NCBI GenBank assembly: GCA_963969595.1
Contig: OZ018408.1
Location: forward strand, 10,475,823 to 10,539,822
DNA length: 64,000 bases
From: Neckera pumila
Taxonomy: Eukaryota > Streptophyta > Bryopsida > Hypnales > Neckeraceae
Reading direction: 5' to 3'
Position 1 is the first letter of the stretch. Each line of letters starts with the position of its first letter. The position numbers and the translations under genes are program-made. The notes under the pieces are model-generated. The model had not been told where the DNA came from. It was given only the letters and a program-made list of their open reading frames with translations, and did no database searches. This document shows positions 45,513 through 57,400 of the stretch, piece after piece.

Positions 45513-46240
45513 CAGAAGCATCACTGGACAAAATCCAAAAGTAGATACACAAAAGTTGTAGTGTGCAATATACTATAGTAGAACCTTTTATAAACCGCAC
45601 CTCTCTAAATTTCTAAACCTATCTACAATAATGTGTCAGATTGGTCTTGGCCCCGGACTTATAAGAGGTTCTAAATTTCTAATAGACACATGACCATAGA
45701 AGTTTGAAGAAAAAATTAATTGTTATTTGGAAGAAAATTAATTTCAAAGTTAGCCATGTCCAAAACTCGGTTTCGTTTGCCATAAAATAGAATTACTTTA
45801 TATTTTGTCAAATTTTTCTTACAAATCCAATTTTTTTTGTAACTTGACATATAGGTATACGTCATTTCAAATTGTTGTATACAAAAATTGAAGGAATTAG
45901 ACATTTATAGAATTTAAAATATTTACGTCTTGACAAGCATGCAAATGATGTTGGTTCTCACAATATTTTAAATTCTTTTTAGATTTGAAGGCATGAAATT
46001 GCATTGGCCATTGTAGAGAGAGTACGGGTTGCAACACAAAACATTCTTACATCTTAGTGCCCTTGCATTTGAAATTTTTGTTCAATTGGACAATTTGTTC
46101 AATTTTCTATATACAGCTGTATAATGCGTTTTTAGGTTTAATATTTTTGTCAAAGATTAGAGTTCATGATGCACATGATTGATTAAACAAATAAATAAAA
46201 AATTTAATTCCATGATGATGGGAGGTTTGGTACCATTGTC
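45513..46240 (+). repeat. Dispersed repeat R5, copy 1
   Basis: It runs from AGCATCACTGGACAAAATCCAAAAGT through GAAGTTTGAAGAAAAAATTA, GTATACAAAAATTGAAGGAA and AGAGTTCATGATGCA. The same order occurs at 53575-54160. Non-coding as read. Confidence 0.65.
45573..45690. mobile_element. Pogo/Emigrant-like MITE remnant inside R5
   Basis: About 115 bp present here and absent at the matching point of the second R5 copy (about 53635-53645). It has inverted ends TAGAACCTTTTATAA and TTATAAGAGGTTCTA. Such AGAACCTCTATAA-type ends are typical of plant pogo-like MITEs; the match is from memory. Confidence 0.5.
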
Positions 46241-46357
46241 CAAAATAGATGATATACTTTAGGTCTAACTTAAGGCAAATGGATCAAACTATCAAAGAGT
46301 GTTTTAAGAAGGTTGAACATGTACATTATGTCTTAAGAGGAGATTTTGTGCTGCTTT

Positions 46358-46472
46358 ACTTGATTTCCTTCTCTGAACATTCTTCTTTTTTCTTTTACTT
46401 TATTCAAATTCTTACTTTGATTTCCTTCACTAAACATTCTTCTTTTCTTTTACTTTATTCAAATTATTACTT
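46358..46472 (+). repeat. Short tandem duplication, ~58-bp unit
   Basis: TTGATTTCCTTC(T/A)CT(G/A)AACATT followed by a CTTTTACTTTATTCAAATT stretch occurs twice in tandem, about 260 bp upstream of the SRP54-like gene. Confidence 0.7.
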
Positions 46473-46730
46473 AAGTATATAAATAGTACGACACAAAAAT
46501 TAACTTTAAGAACAAATGTAAAAACAAATGTCAAAGTAAAAGCCTGCAACTTCAATGTCTTTGTAGGCTACATATAATTTTTCATAAATATATTTATGAG
46601 GAATGATTGGTTAAGCTCTGACTCACGTTTAGACCGAGCTTATTAGGATTTGCCCCAACTTAGGTATCGCGGACTTGATTCAGGTTGCAGGTTTGCGCTA
46701 TAGCGCAGTATAATAAACTAGGCCGGCGTG

Positions 46731-48158
46731 ATGGTGCTCGCGGAGATGGGCGGCCGTATCAAGGGCGCCCTCCAGCAAATGAACAATGCGACTATCATTG
46801 ATGACAGGGTTTTCACGGACTGCTTGAATGAAATCTCAAGGGCGCTCATGGCCGCAGATGTGCAGTTCCAAATGATTGTAACCATGCAATCCAACATCAA
46901 GAGGACGGTAAGCCTTGAGGATCGTGCTGCGGGTCACAACAAGCGGAAGATCATCCAGCAGGCTGTCTTTGACGAACTCTGCAACATGCTTGACCCTGGG
47001 GAGCCCGCCTTTGTCCCGAAGAAGGGGACCCCGAATGTTATCATGTTCGTGGGATTGCAGGGTGCAGGAAAGACTACAACGTGTACCAAGTACGCTTCCA
47101 AGTACCGGACCCAAGGCTGGAAGCCTGCGCTTGTTTGCGCGGATACTTTTCGAGCTGGTGCGTTCGATCAGCTCAAACAGACTGCGACCAAGGTCCAAAT
47201 TCCTTTCTACGGCAGCTACTCGGAGATGGACCCGGTCCAGATTGCACGGGAGGGAGTGGAGAGGTTTAAGAAGGAGAATTGTGACCTCATCATTGTCGAT
47301 ACGAGTGGGCGCCACAAGCAGGAAGCTTCTTTGTTGGAGGAGATGCGTCAACTTGTCCAAGTCACGAATCCCGATCTTGTGATCTTTGTGATGGACAGCA
47401 GTCTAGGGCAGGCGGCTTTCGACCAAGCTCAAGCTTTCAAGCAAAGTGTAGCCGTGGGAGCAGTGATTGTGACCAAGGTGGATGGCCATGCGAAGGGAGG
47501 AGGGGCTCTTGCCGCGGTGGCTGCAACCAAAAGTCCCGTCATCTTTCTGGGTACTGGAGAGCACATGGATGAGTTTGAGGCTTTTGAGACCAAGGCCTTT
47601 GTAAGTCGACTTCTAGGTTTGGCTGATTGGTCAGGGTTTATGGACAAGGTTCACGAGGCGGAACCAATGGGTCTACTGCAAACACTGCAGGAGAGCAAGT
47701 GCACTTTGCGTTTGCTTTACGAGCTTTATCAAACCATCCTAAATATGGGTCCTCTTGGCCCTTTGGTGTCAAGGGTGCTACCAAATTTTAATCAAGAGTT
47801 GATGCTAAGAGATGGTGAGCAGGGAAGTCAGGCGAAAGTTAAGAAATATATGACTATGATGGATTCCATGACAGACGAAGAACTGGACAGCACAAATCCA
47901 AAGCTGATGAAAGATTCACGCATTTTCCGAATTGCAAGAGGTTCGGGTCGTAGCTTACGGGAGGTTCATGACATGCTGGAGGAACACAAACAATTGGCAA
48001 AGTGTTGGAGTCCTAAGAAAGGATCTAAGAAGGAAGGATTTGATATGCAGCGCATCAGTGAGGCATCTCCACCTCAGTGGTTGGAGCACATTGGAGCGGG
48101 TGTGTCTGGCTTGCAAAACTTCCTGCAGAATTTTAATGGCAGAGACTTCTCTGGCTAG
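46731..48158 (+). CDS. SRP54-like signal recognition particle GTPase, single exon
   Basis: An intact 475-residue frame with no introns. The start is the ATG giving MVLAEMGG, as in plant SRP54. The N-helical bundle spans residues 1-95. The G domain has GLQGAGKTT (108-116), DTFRAGA (138-144), DTSGR (190-194) and [10 protein letters not shown] (248-257). The M domain begins near 328 and keeps the RNA-binding RIARGSGR (400-407). SRP54 binds signal peptides on ribosomes and SRP RNA, and delivers nascent chains to the ER receptor. The M domain is slightly short: the linker near 310-325 is contracted, and several Met positions near the C-terminus are W, V, F or L ([20 protein letters not shown]). 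Plant SRP54 genes usually have introns, so a retrogene origin is likely. No poly-A remnant is seen downstream. Confidence 0.92.
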   Translation: MVLAEMGGRIKGALQQMNNATIIDDRVFTDCLNEISRALMAADVQFQMIVTMQSNIKRTVSLEDRAAGHNKRKIIQQAVFDELCNMLDPGEPAFVPKKGTPNVIMFVGLQGAGKTTTCTKYASKYRTQGWKPALVCADTFRAGAFDQLKQTATKVQIPFYGSYSEMDPVQIAREGVERFKKENCDLIIVDTSGRHKQEASLLEEMRQLVQVTNPDLVIFVMDSSLGQAAFDQAQAFKQSVAVGAVIVTKVDGHAKGGGALAAVAATKSPVIFLGTGEHMDEFEAFETKAFVSRLLGLADWSGFMDKVHEAEPMGLLQTLQESKCTLRLLYELYQTILNMGPLGPLVSRVLPNFNQELMLRDGEQGSQAKVKKYMTMMDSMTDEELDSTNPKLMKDSRIFRIARGSGRSLREVHDMLEEHKQLAKCWSPKKGSKKEGFDMQRISEASPPQWLEHIGAGVSGLQNFLQNFNGRDFSG

Positions 48159-49846
48159 TAACCAAGTGCACACAAAGTGAAATGCAAGGGATTCATAAAA
48201 ATTTAACCCTTATTGATATGGATGAGATATATGTTATCCAGACCCGCCCGTGACACCTGCAACTGAAGGTCTCAGCGGAGGTTGAACGATTCTTCCAGAT
48301 GCTGCCGTGACAGTATGAGTTATTTACTAGGTCAATTTCTGTTGTAGTCATATTAAAGTCTAATTAACCGAATGGGTTTGTAGATGAGATAAACTGTACC
48401 TTGAGGTTTATGACTCAGGTGAGATAACACTGGGCAGTGAATTTGAACTCGTGGACTTCTTGGGGTGCAATTTTCCCAATAGAATCCGCTTTTGACTACC
48501 AACCGGACCCCATAAAAAGCTTTTCAATATAATAATGGAAACCATGTTGAAGCCACAAAATATACTAGGCCATCACATATTATGCGTAATAGTATGTTAT
48601 CATGTTTCTCTTTGTGAATTATTATATGTGGCTATATTTGTTGTATGGATTCTGCCAGGATTCCACAAAAAGCTTATCAATATAATAATGGGAATCACAC
48701 TGAATTGCATATTTGTACAATTTTAGATGTAAGGTAGGAGGCTTAGAAATGAAGCATCTAAGGGCTAGTCTGCCTTTTTCATGTATATCCTTGGACAGGA
48801 ATATTTTTAGCTCATTTTTCAGACAAAGAGAAATTGATGAGGATTCTAACCCAGGTGGTTTCGTTATTTTCCGAGCATTTTTGAATTATTTATGAATTTT
48901 CAAACGAGTTGGATTCTAGGTCCCTATTTGTGAGCCTAGGTCTTTTATAAACGGTTCACTTGCAATTCTAAATAAAAATGGGGAAAGCAAAGAGAATGAT
49001 TGGCTCTTGCAATTAATAATGCTTTTTTCCTTGGTTTGTTCAATGACTATACTGGTCAATTTTAAGACCAACTCATATCCATTTCATAGCCATTTATAGG
49101 ATCCATTCTTAATGCCCAGTCTGTTTTACAGCCTCCTACCTTAGTTACCTTAAATGTTTCAGCTCTAGTCAAGGATGTGCCAAGTGAGTCTTGCATATGT
49201 TACATTGAATCTAGTTAGCTTAAGTTTGTAAAACATGGTCTAGTTTGATGCCTGCTTTTTCACACAAAACATTGACTGTAACTTTCAAATCCTAGGAGGA
49301 TGCCGTGGACACTAAGTGTACAATGGATTACAAAAAAATCTTTCTATGTGGGATAAAAGTGTAGATGTTCATCCTCGGAATTTTGTATGAAAAGAAAAGA
49401 TTTTGGATAGTAGTTTCACCTCCAATTAGTACTCTTGGATTTATTTTTTTTAAAATAGAAGATTTACACGATATCAAAAAGGATGGTTTCCATGGTGATT
49501 AGCTTGTCCTTAGGGGGGTAGGTTCACCCAAACATTTACCAAAAGAATTTGAGCCATTGATGTAAATACTTCCTGACATAGTCTGCTCTAAAAGCGACCA
49601 TTTAAGCCTACCTAACTCATCAATGACAATCATAGATATTTCAAGGAACATGTCATGCATTTCTAGCCATAGGGGACGCCTTTAGAACATAGTCATTTTT
49701 AAAGCAAACTACTTTAAACATAGTCAACAAATATAACTACGTATGTAGTCATATATGTGTGGAAACCTTTTGAATGAGTTGATTGTGATGTTCCCAGAAG
49801 ATTGCGGTCATTTTATACCTCAAAGAACTTGGAAGATGACCAGATA
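48159..49846. other. Intergenic DNA with dispersed repeat fragments
   Basis: No gene recognised. AAAAGCTT(T/A)TCAATATAATAATGG occurs at about 48517 and 48669. The 48840-49010 block is the inverted partner of 22790-22960. AAGGTAGGAGGCTTA at 48731 recurs, inverted, near 49131. Confidence 0.5.
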
Positions 49847-50216
49847 TTAACCCCTAAAAGCCCAAGGCCTCTTTTTTGCCAAAAAACACCCAAAACTGCC
49901 ATTTTGATATAAAGAGTAAGAAAAGTTGAAAAAAGTTTATTTTGCACATATAGCCGTAGGATCTTACACTAACTAGTATGAGAATGTGTGGAAAAAATTT
50001 CAAAATTTTTGACTACTTAGATTGCAAGATATCTTTGTTTAAAGTGAAAAAAACAAGTTTTTCAGCACATTGTGGAATTACATTTTATGACTTTGAACAA
50101 TTTTTATTGAAATTTTTTACACTATAGAGTTTTGAGCTTTACATCTTCAAAGTAGAAATTCTAACATCTAAATTCTTCACAATACCAATTTTAACTAAGT
50201 TGAAAACGCAATAGAG
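49847..50216 (-). mobile_element. Family R2 copy D, truncated and inverted
   Basis: TTAACCCCTAAAAGCCCAAGGCC opens the plus-strand left end, which is the family's right end. About 370 bp of body follow, and it then meets R1 copy F directly at the next TTAA. Confidence 0.6.
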
Positions 50217-51145
50217 TTAACCCCTAAAGGACCAACATGCATTTTTTGTCCATATAGAATTTTTGGGCAGGTACGTACGATTAGATATTTCCATAATTTT
50301 GGCTGAAATTTTAATAGAAGGTAGGGGCAAGGAATATCTTTCACATGCACCAAAATTCATGACATTTGGAAATACAAGTCAAAAGTTATGGCCTAATTGT
50401 TAATTTTTTTTGTAACTGGGTAGTCCGGGCAGATCAGAAAAAATCACTTTTTTCAAAAACAAAAATTTGAAATTGATTTTCTAAAGTTATATATGGGTAA
50501 AAAGCTTTGAATCATCCCATTTTGATCAATGAGTCAAAAGTTATGAAGATCTTAAGTTTGCGGGTAGTTATGGATTCTCTCCTCTAAAATAAACTTTGAA
50601 GTCCTTTATCTTACTCAATTTTCAATATTTTTTGAAAAAAATAAAATCCTAGGATGTAGATTATTTATTACAACATTTCCACCATTAGGATTAGCATTTT
50701 TCAATTCCATAATTAAATTCTTGACAATTTTGTATTTTAAATCATTCTCTACTACTATCTATTTACTATTTTTATCCTATATGTTGTTCAATTCTAAATG
50801 AAGTGAAAATTTTCAGGCATGTAGCCAACTTGTCTAGTAAAAGAATGCAAAGAAGCACCATCATTTTGGACATTTTTTCATCGAAAAGTGAGCTTGTGAA
50901 GTGCTGCTGCCCTGTTTTTTGCAAGGCCAAAAAAATGGTTTTAGTAAATTTGAATGCTTATATCTTGCAATCCACGCAGTGGAAATTCCTGAAATTTTTA
51001 GCATATGTTCTCAAGTCACCATACTACAAGATCCTGGTTACATGTGTCAAAAAAAATTCTTTTTCAAGAATTGGATACTTGTACTAAAAATGGCAATTTT
51101 CGAGTGTTTTCAGTGAGAACATAATCATGGAACTTTAAGGGTTAA
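50217..51145 (+). mobile_element. TTAA-flanked element, family R1 copy F
   Basis: TTAACCCCTAAAGGACCAACATGC at the left, AACTTTAAGGG-TTAA at the right. It is 929 bp and collinear with copy B. Both flanks are TTAA. Confidence 0.8.
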
Positions 51146-51192
51146 GTGTAAAACCATGTTAAAGTCCTAGTTCAATACTCATTTTAGGAAGC

Positions 51193-51640
51193 AATGTAGA
51201 GACTCTTTTTATACTTATTCTAGAATGCATTCAAATTCATATACTACTTGAATACTTTTAGGAATGACAACAATGCATGGCTTACTCTACTAGTTTTTTT
51301 TGGAAATGTCAATGAGCATGTTGTTTGCTCTTTAATTACAATGAATTGGTTTCTTACTAAATAAAGGTCTTGATTCTACCTTTGCAAAAAAAGGAGACTG
51401 TATTCAGCTGAATACTTCTAATAGTACAAGTTTGAATTTATCCTTTCTTTTTGCAAAGGTAGACCAAAACCTCAATTTTAGAAAAGCCAATTTGATACGA
51501 TTAGATTGCATGCAACTTGTCTTGTTGACATTCCTAAAAAATATGGTAGAGTAAATCATGCCTTTTTGTCATTAATAAAGATATTCAAGTAATATAAGAG
51601 TTTGAGGTATTCTTGAATAAGTATAGAAAGAAGCATCAAA
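51193..51640. repeat. Diverged long inverted repeat
   Basis: Arms of about 210 bp (51197-51405 and 51425-51635) pair imperfectly around the centre TATTCAGCTGAATA at 51413. Paired landmarks include CTACCTTTGCAAAAA with TTTTTGCAAAGGTAG, and TACTCTA with TAGAGTA. Clearly older than the palindromes at 8639 and 52735. Confidence 0.65.
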
Positions 51641-52454
51641 TAAATGAAGGTTTTGCATGACTTTACAATTAACTTCAATATACCATTTAAGTTCATTGTA
51701 AACTAGTCTTTTGTTTTAATACTTTGTATTGTCATTTTCAAGTCCTAAAAGTGTCACAGGCTTGTAAGTCAAAATTGCGTGCTTGTCTGCTTTTGAGATT
51801 ATCTTAACAAGCTTGTTGACAATATGTATAAAAGAATTTAGTCTAAATGGACCTGTCTATCATGGTTGTTTAAAACTACCCATAATTAAAAAAGAAATGA
51901 CCTTTTGATGCATAACTTTTTAACTGCAATATGGATTGCTATGAAATTTCTGGACATCCAGCTAGCAATGAAATACACCTTTGATAAAAATTTCACAAGA
52001 ATCCAACATATATTGCAAAGGAAAAACAGCTTGAAACTTGCCTCGGGACTTTCAAGGGTTAAATGTTTGTTCACGGCTGGAATATATTCATTTTTCTTTC
52101 AACTGAAAAAAGAATTCAAATTTTTTTTCAAAAACCATTCCCCAAAAACTTTCAACTTTTTACTTCAACAGCTATTTTTTTTTGTCGAACTCCTGTTTGG
52201 CTATGGTATCCACTACATAAATTCTAACCAAGCAAGATGTCAGTGATAACAATGATTAAACAATAGCTGAACCACAATATAAACCATATATCATATATAT
52301 TGAAAATCAACAATATATATAGTTCCAGTGCTATCAAAATGAGTTGTGCACAGCTGCTGAGCTGCCAATCGCATGTTCGCATTTTTTGAGTCTCATCTTG
52401 ACAGGTATCATTACATTCAGTAGCAGTCACTGGTACTGCCTTCCCCAGACGGAA
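51641..52454. other. AT-rich intergenic DNA
   Basis: No gene supported. GGGACTTTCAAGGGTTAA near 52043 looks like an isolated R2 right end. Confidence 0.45.
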
Positions 52455-52516
52455 TGATGTAGAATATACCACATCGTTTCATCCAAGGGATGAAATGGTG
52501 TGGTATATTCTACACC
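52455..52516. repeat. Compact hairpin, ~27-bp stem, tiny loop
   Basis: GATGTAGAATATACCACATC and its near-complement GGTGTGGTATATTCTACACC enclose TTTCATCC and GATGAAA arms and a loop of about six bases. There are only a few mismatches. Confidence 0.7.
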
Positions 52517-52734
52517 AAATCAGTAACTACAAGGACACTTGGCGAAACTTGTCAGAATCTAGGAAGGAGCCTGAGTCAATTAGAAGGTCGTAGCTGCACA
52601 TTGGTATTAACAACAAATTAAGTACTTTGAATTAAAGCTGTAAATAAAATAGCAAACTTATTCAAAATGGCAATCAATTTATAGAGATCAATTATCTCAA
52701 TGCTTGAATTACATCACTTTGATGTGATTTTCAT

Positions 52735-53366
52735 TCATGTTTTGTGTTTTCAATTGAAAAGACAACTCTATATATACACATGGGGTGGTAGAAGGTAGAA
52801 CAACCCATGTGGGATAAACAAATTTGAATTTGTAGTTTCTCAAGCACTCATGGTTAAGTCAAAAACAAACGATTGTGTTAAAAGTAGAATTTCAGACCTC
52901 ATTTAGGCATGGTAAAATAACTTTTCTCAAAACACTTTGAACTAAAAAAAGTTTTTAAATGAACATAAGTTTCACCTCCAAAACATTTTGAAACTCCAAG
53001 AAAAAGTTATGGACAAATCTAAAGAGAGGATTTTTAAAAATGTTAAAGAAAATGTCAATTCCCACCCCCTTTCAAATTTGTTCATAACTTTTGATTGAAG
53101 ATTCAAAATTCCAAACGGAATTTTGGAGGTAAAATTTATCTTCATTCACCAACTTTTTTTAGTTCAAAGTGTTTTGAGAAAAGTTATTTTACTATGCCTA
53201 AATGAGGTCTAAAATTCTACTTTTAACACAATTCTTTGTTTTTGACTTAACTACGAGTGCTTGTGAAACTACAAATTCAAATTTATTTATCCCACATGAG
53301 TTGTTCTACCTCCTACCACCCCATGTGTATATAGAATTGTCTTTTCACTTGAAAAAACAAAATATG
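52735..53366. mobile_element. ~630-bp palindrome (fold-back element)
   Basis: The left arm (52735 to about 53030) and right arm (about 53080-53366) are inverted copies. Matching blocks include ACACATGGGGTGGTAG, GGGATAAA, AGCACTC, TTTTGACTTAA-type, and ATTTAGGCATGGTAAAATAACTTTTCTC. The spacer is about 50 bp. Outer limits are not sharp, and no target duplication was identified. Confidence 0.7.
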
Positions 53367-53574
53367 TTATTGATGACAAATGGTTGTAATGCATTATTCA
53401 TTGGATTCTTTGCCAACATCTTTTTCTACAAATATTTGTTGATTTGTATGTATAGTCCTAAAATTAACAAAAGAAAATGAAAACAAACATAGTGTACTAC
53501 CACTATCCTGGTACCTATAGTGACTGACGAAACCGAGTAGTTTTGTGAAACATTTTCATTCAAACAATCATACC

Positions 53575-54160
53575 ATAAGCATCAATGGATAAAACCCAAA
53601 AGTGCACACATAAAAGTTGTAGAGCACGACATACAACACGTTACCATGGAAGTTTGAAGAAAAAATTAGTTGTGATTTGAAAGAAAATTAATTCCAAAGT
53701 TTGCTATGTCAAAAACTTGGTTTTGTTCAACATAGTTTGGCTTTACTTTATCTTTTGTCAATTTTTTCGTAAAACTCCTAAAAAACTTTTTGTACCTTAG
53801 CATGTTGGTATACATAAATTTTGATTGTTGTATACAAAAATTGAAGGAAATTCACATTTATAGAATTAAAAAAATTAACAATTTAACAAACATGCAAATG
53901 ATGTTGGTTCTCACAGAATTTGAGTTTTTTTGTTGGAATTGAGAGTATGGGGTTTCATTAGCCATGGTAAAGAAAGTATAGGTTGAAAAATAGACCACTT
54001 TTATATCTAAATGCCCTTGTATATGAAATATTTGTTGAATTGGGCAATGTGTACAATTTATATTTTACAATTGTATAATGCATTTTTAAATTCAACTTTT
54101 GTATTCAAAGACTAGAGTTCATGATGCATACAATTCATCCAAAGAATTCCAAAAATAATA
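53575..54160 (+). repeat. Dispersed repeat R5, copy 2
   Basis: Collinear with 45513-46240 but lacks the ~115-bp MITE-like insert of copy 1, so it serves as the uninterrupted reference. Confidence 0.65.
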
Positions 54161-54749
54161 ATCATCATTGTTTGTATCATCCAAAAACTACTAATTTTCT
54201 GAATGTCAATGTAAACAGTCCTTATATTTCATTATCATTTTTTTAGAATTTCATTTCACTTCTTAGTTTCCAAACTTTGTTTGGTTTGGACCATTGCAAT
54301 TGTCACTATTACACCTTTTTATTGTTTGATGTTCACATATTTTATTACAATAAATCTTGTTTTGCTAGGAGAACCAAAAAAAACATATTTCTATAAATCT
54401 TGTTCACAAGCTTTTTTGCATTCAAAGTATTGCTAGGCAACCACTCTCATACTTTGAAAAACTTGTCTCCATAGACGATCTTATTGCAACTGAAGCCAAG
54501 CAGAAGTCAAAACAAAGAACTTGGTTAACTTTGACTATTGAGGCACTAAATGGAATCTTATACTAGGTTCATATAAAGAGTTTTATTTTTCATTTCATGT
54601 TTTTTTTCAATGTTTTTAGGTCTTCACTCTATTTTTGTTGTTAATCTGAATTAGTATTATGTTGCTCTACTATACATAACATTGTCATCATGTGCAATTT
54701 TGCTCATTCTTATACATCATTTACTTTGCGCAACAAGAATTAGGGGGAT

Positions 54750-55205
54750 TGCTGTTGCAGCTCACAAATTTTTTATGAGAAGTATTCCAACCCAACAGAT
54801 AGGACTGCAAGTGCACTTGATGAATGGAACTCTAAAGTTGTTGAAAAGGTGAAGGTAACTTTTCATTTAGAATTGAAGAATTAGCTTCCCATTGCAAATT
54901 CTAAGCACATGACGCCATTTTTGGAGCAGGTGAAGTGCCACTATGAAACTCATGGTGAAAATTCAAAGATGATTGAAGAAAAGCTTTAGATGTTGGCAAC
55001 TTCAGCAATGGACACATCTATGAAAATGAAGTGGCAAGAACGGTGGAGTGGAAGACATAAAAGCTTTTTGATGCTACAGTGGCTGATCTGGGCATGTCTA
55101 TTAACTATCTTTCAGATGATATGGATCCTTTACCCACTGTTTTTGATTATGTGGAGACAATGCGCATATTATTGTGGAATCCTGCATTCTTTCATAAATC
55201 ATGAA
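54750..55205 (+). pseudogene. Broken coding remnant of an unrecognised protein
   Basis: Protein-like segments appear in succession: YSNPTDRTASALDEWNSKVVEKVK, possibly followed by an intron; then VKCHYETHGENSKMIEEKL and a stop; then MLATSAMDTSMKMKWQERWSG. In another frame, FDATVADLGMSINYLSDDMD continues to a PTVFDYVETM ending. One stop and one frame change are needed to join them. The family is not recognised. Codon-like composition distinguishes it from the AT-rich flanks. Confidence 0.35.
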
Positions 55206-57119
55206 CTTTGAATTGCACTTCACCACTGAACTTTATAAAATTCCACAAAGCGAAGTTTAACTTGGAATTCTATAAAACTACTACCATTGGATTCATTATA
55301 TACTCTATTTTTTAGAAATCATTTTTATTTTCAAAAAAAAAAATTGAAGAAAGATAGTTAATAAAAAAGGGGCATTGACAAGAAAATGGTCGTTTAGATC
55401 ATTTAGGGTTAATACATTTATTTGGTGTATAATGTGTGACTACTATGTTTATTTTAAATATTTTATGTCCAAGATATTTAAAAATAAAATAAAAAATATA
55501 GTTTAATATAAAAAATATTTAATAGGTAGAACATCCTAAACGACTACATTTATTTTCATCATGTGCTTACAAATATGATCTATTTTGACTATTTCTTAAT
55601 TTTTGGAAATATATTGGTTTAATTTTTTGGTACAAAATTGCATAGTGGCATATTCATTTGTTGTTCATTCATACCAAAGATCCTTACATCAAATTCCACG
55701 GTCATAGGTCCTTGACAAATTTACAAACCCTAAATGGAATAAAAAAATGGAGGCTCATAGACTCACAGGCTCACACTCACAAGCTCACATGCTAGCATCC
55801 CCGCCCTTAAGGTCCACGCATCTAAAAAGTGGATGCACCTGGGTCAATCTTGATTGTAACTTTCAATATAATCATTTTTTGTATCTGATTTAAAATAAGA
55901 AAATGAAGCTTGACAATATCTCTTTCTACTTCACCTTAAAATTTTGAAAATATCCAAAAGTTGAAAAAATTATTGCAATTGCAAGTTCCATATGTTAGAA
56001 TCCAAATAACATAATATATTGTGTTTTCTATTCATATTTTCTTCTTTTAAAATGGATTTAAATTTAAATTAAAAAAATAAAATTTTCATTCGAACCTTCA
56101 TTTATGGTAAGAATTGAAGATTATTCTAACATATATTAGAGTTGATATAATTTTATTCTCGCCTTCAACATTAACAAATCACAATAACTTGATTTTTCCA
56201 TCAATTTTTTGGAGAAAAACAAAAGAAATAGAAAAAGAACTTTTCTACTAGCAAAAAATATAACTATTTTATATATCAATTAAAAAAAAGGTAATATTTG
56301 ATTGATAGCCAAATTTGACTTCAAAGTGTTTGTTGTGGTTGTTTTGGGTGTAAAATATAAAATAACCAATTAAATAGTTTTCACACTAATTTTCATTGCT
56401 ACTTTTATCTCTTGAATTTTCTTTAAATTTTTTTAAATTTTTTTGCTATTTTTACTCAATTATTTTCTAATTTTGCAACAAAAACGATAACAATTATTAT
56501 TTTTCACAAAACAAATTGAAATTTCTCACAGTGATATACAATTCACAGTTTCAAGTATAAAAACATAGGATTGACATTTGAATACATTCTAATAGGTTAT
56601 ATTAAACTCAGATATGACTATTTTGCAGTAGATCTACCCCTTTAAGGGTTCATCATTACATGCTTAAATCAAGTCAATATTAGGATCCAAGATAGATATT
56701 GCTCACTAAGTGGAACGCCGAAACACTAAGCTTGAAAGTAAATCATGAAGGCGTGCATGAAGCACCATGTCAATCTTTACAGACAAGAAGGTACTTCATG
56801 TGCCCTTTGGCAATATGGGGCTATGGATTGTTGCGTAGCTTGTATAGTAAGAAGATTCTTTGAAACTAGAGAACAAGATTGCTTTGTACTTGGGTTGTAA
56901 TCCAGCAATGTCTAGGATGGGACCTACAACTGTCTCATTTGAAGGCATGCTAAAAGCGACAATTGACGTACGAGGCTTTGAGCTCACAAATGGCCAGTGC
57001 TCTGCACTTTGATCTGTATTTTTCCTTGCTCAAAATGTGCATTGATCAAGAAAATAAGAAATGCCAACTTAGCATATCAAACACCTCAAACTTAGAACTG
57101 GTATATTAAACTTGCTTCA
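55206..57119. other. AT-rich intergenic DNA
   Basis: Mostly A/T runs. A small minus-strand frame at 56796-56987 has protein-like composition (SKPRTSIVAFSMPSNETVVGP), but no start context, splice structure or family can be supported. Confidence 0.4.
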
Positions 57120-57400
57120 TTTGTATTCAGGGTTGTCCATTTTGATGTGACGTTGGCTTTTCACGTCGGGATGTCTGTCATCGTTGGTCGAGATTGCGTC
57201 AGGATCCAATTTATTTATTTATTTATATATATTTTTTCTAGATGGCGGCCTGTCCGTCAACTGGATGGACCAACCAACCTGAACGGACAGATGGACTGTC
57301 CTAAAAAAAAACCTTTTTAAAAAAAAAAATCCTGACGGACGCTAGGGTTGGATCCAGATGTTTCATCATAGTCACGTCTGTTCAGACGTGTTGAGACGAT
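57120..57400. repeat. Imperfect inverted-repeat region
   Basis: TGCGTCAGGATCCAA near 57194 faces TTGGATCC...CCTGACGGACGC near 57340, and CTGTCCGTC faces GACGGACAG-type words inside. Possibly a decayed miniature element; ends undefined. Confidence 0.35.

Noticed and set aside
46708..46717. TATAATAAA-like word before the SRP54-like gene
   Set aside because: It is only about 14 bases from the ATG, too close to act as a TATA box for this start.
10784..51141. CCCTAAA/TTTAGGG words, the plant telomere repeat unit
   Set aside because: They occur singly at element ends next to TTAA, never in tandem arrays, so they are terminal motifs and not interstitial telomere DNA.
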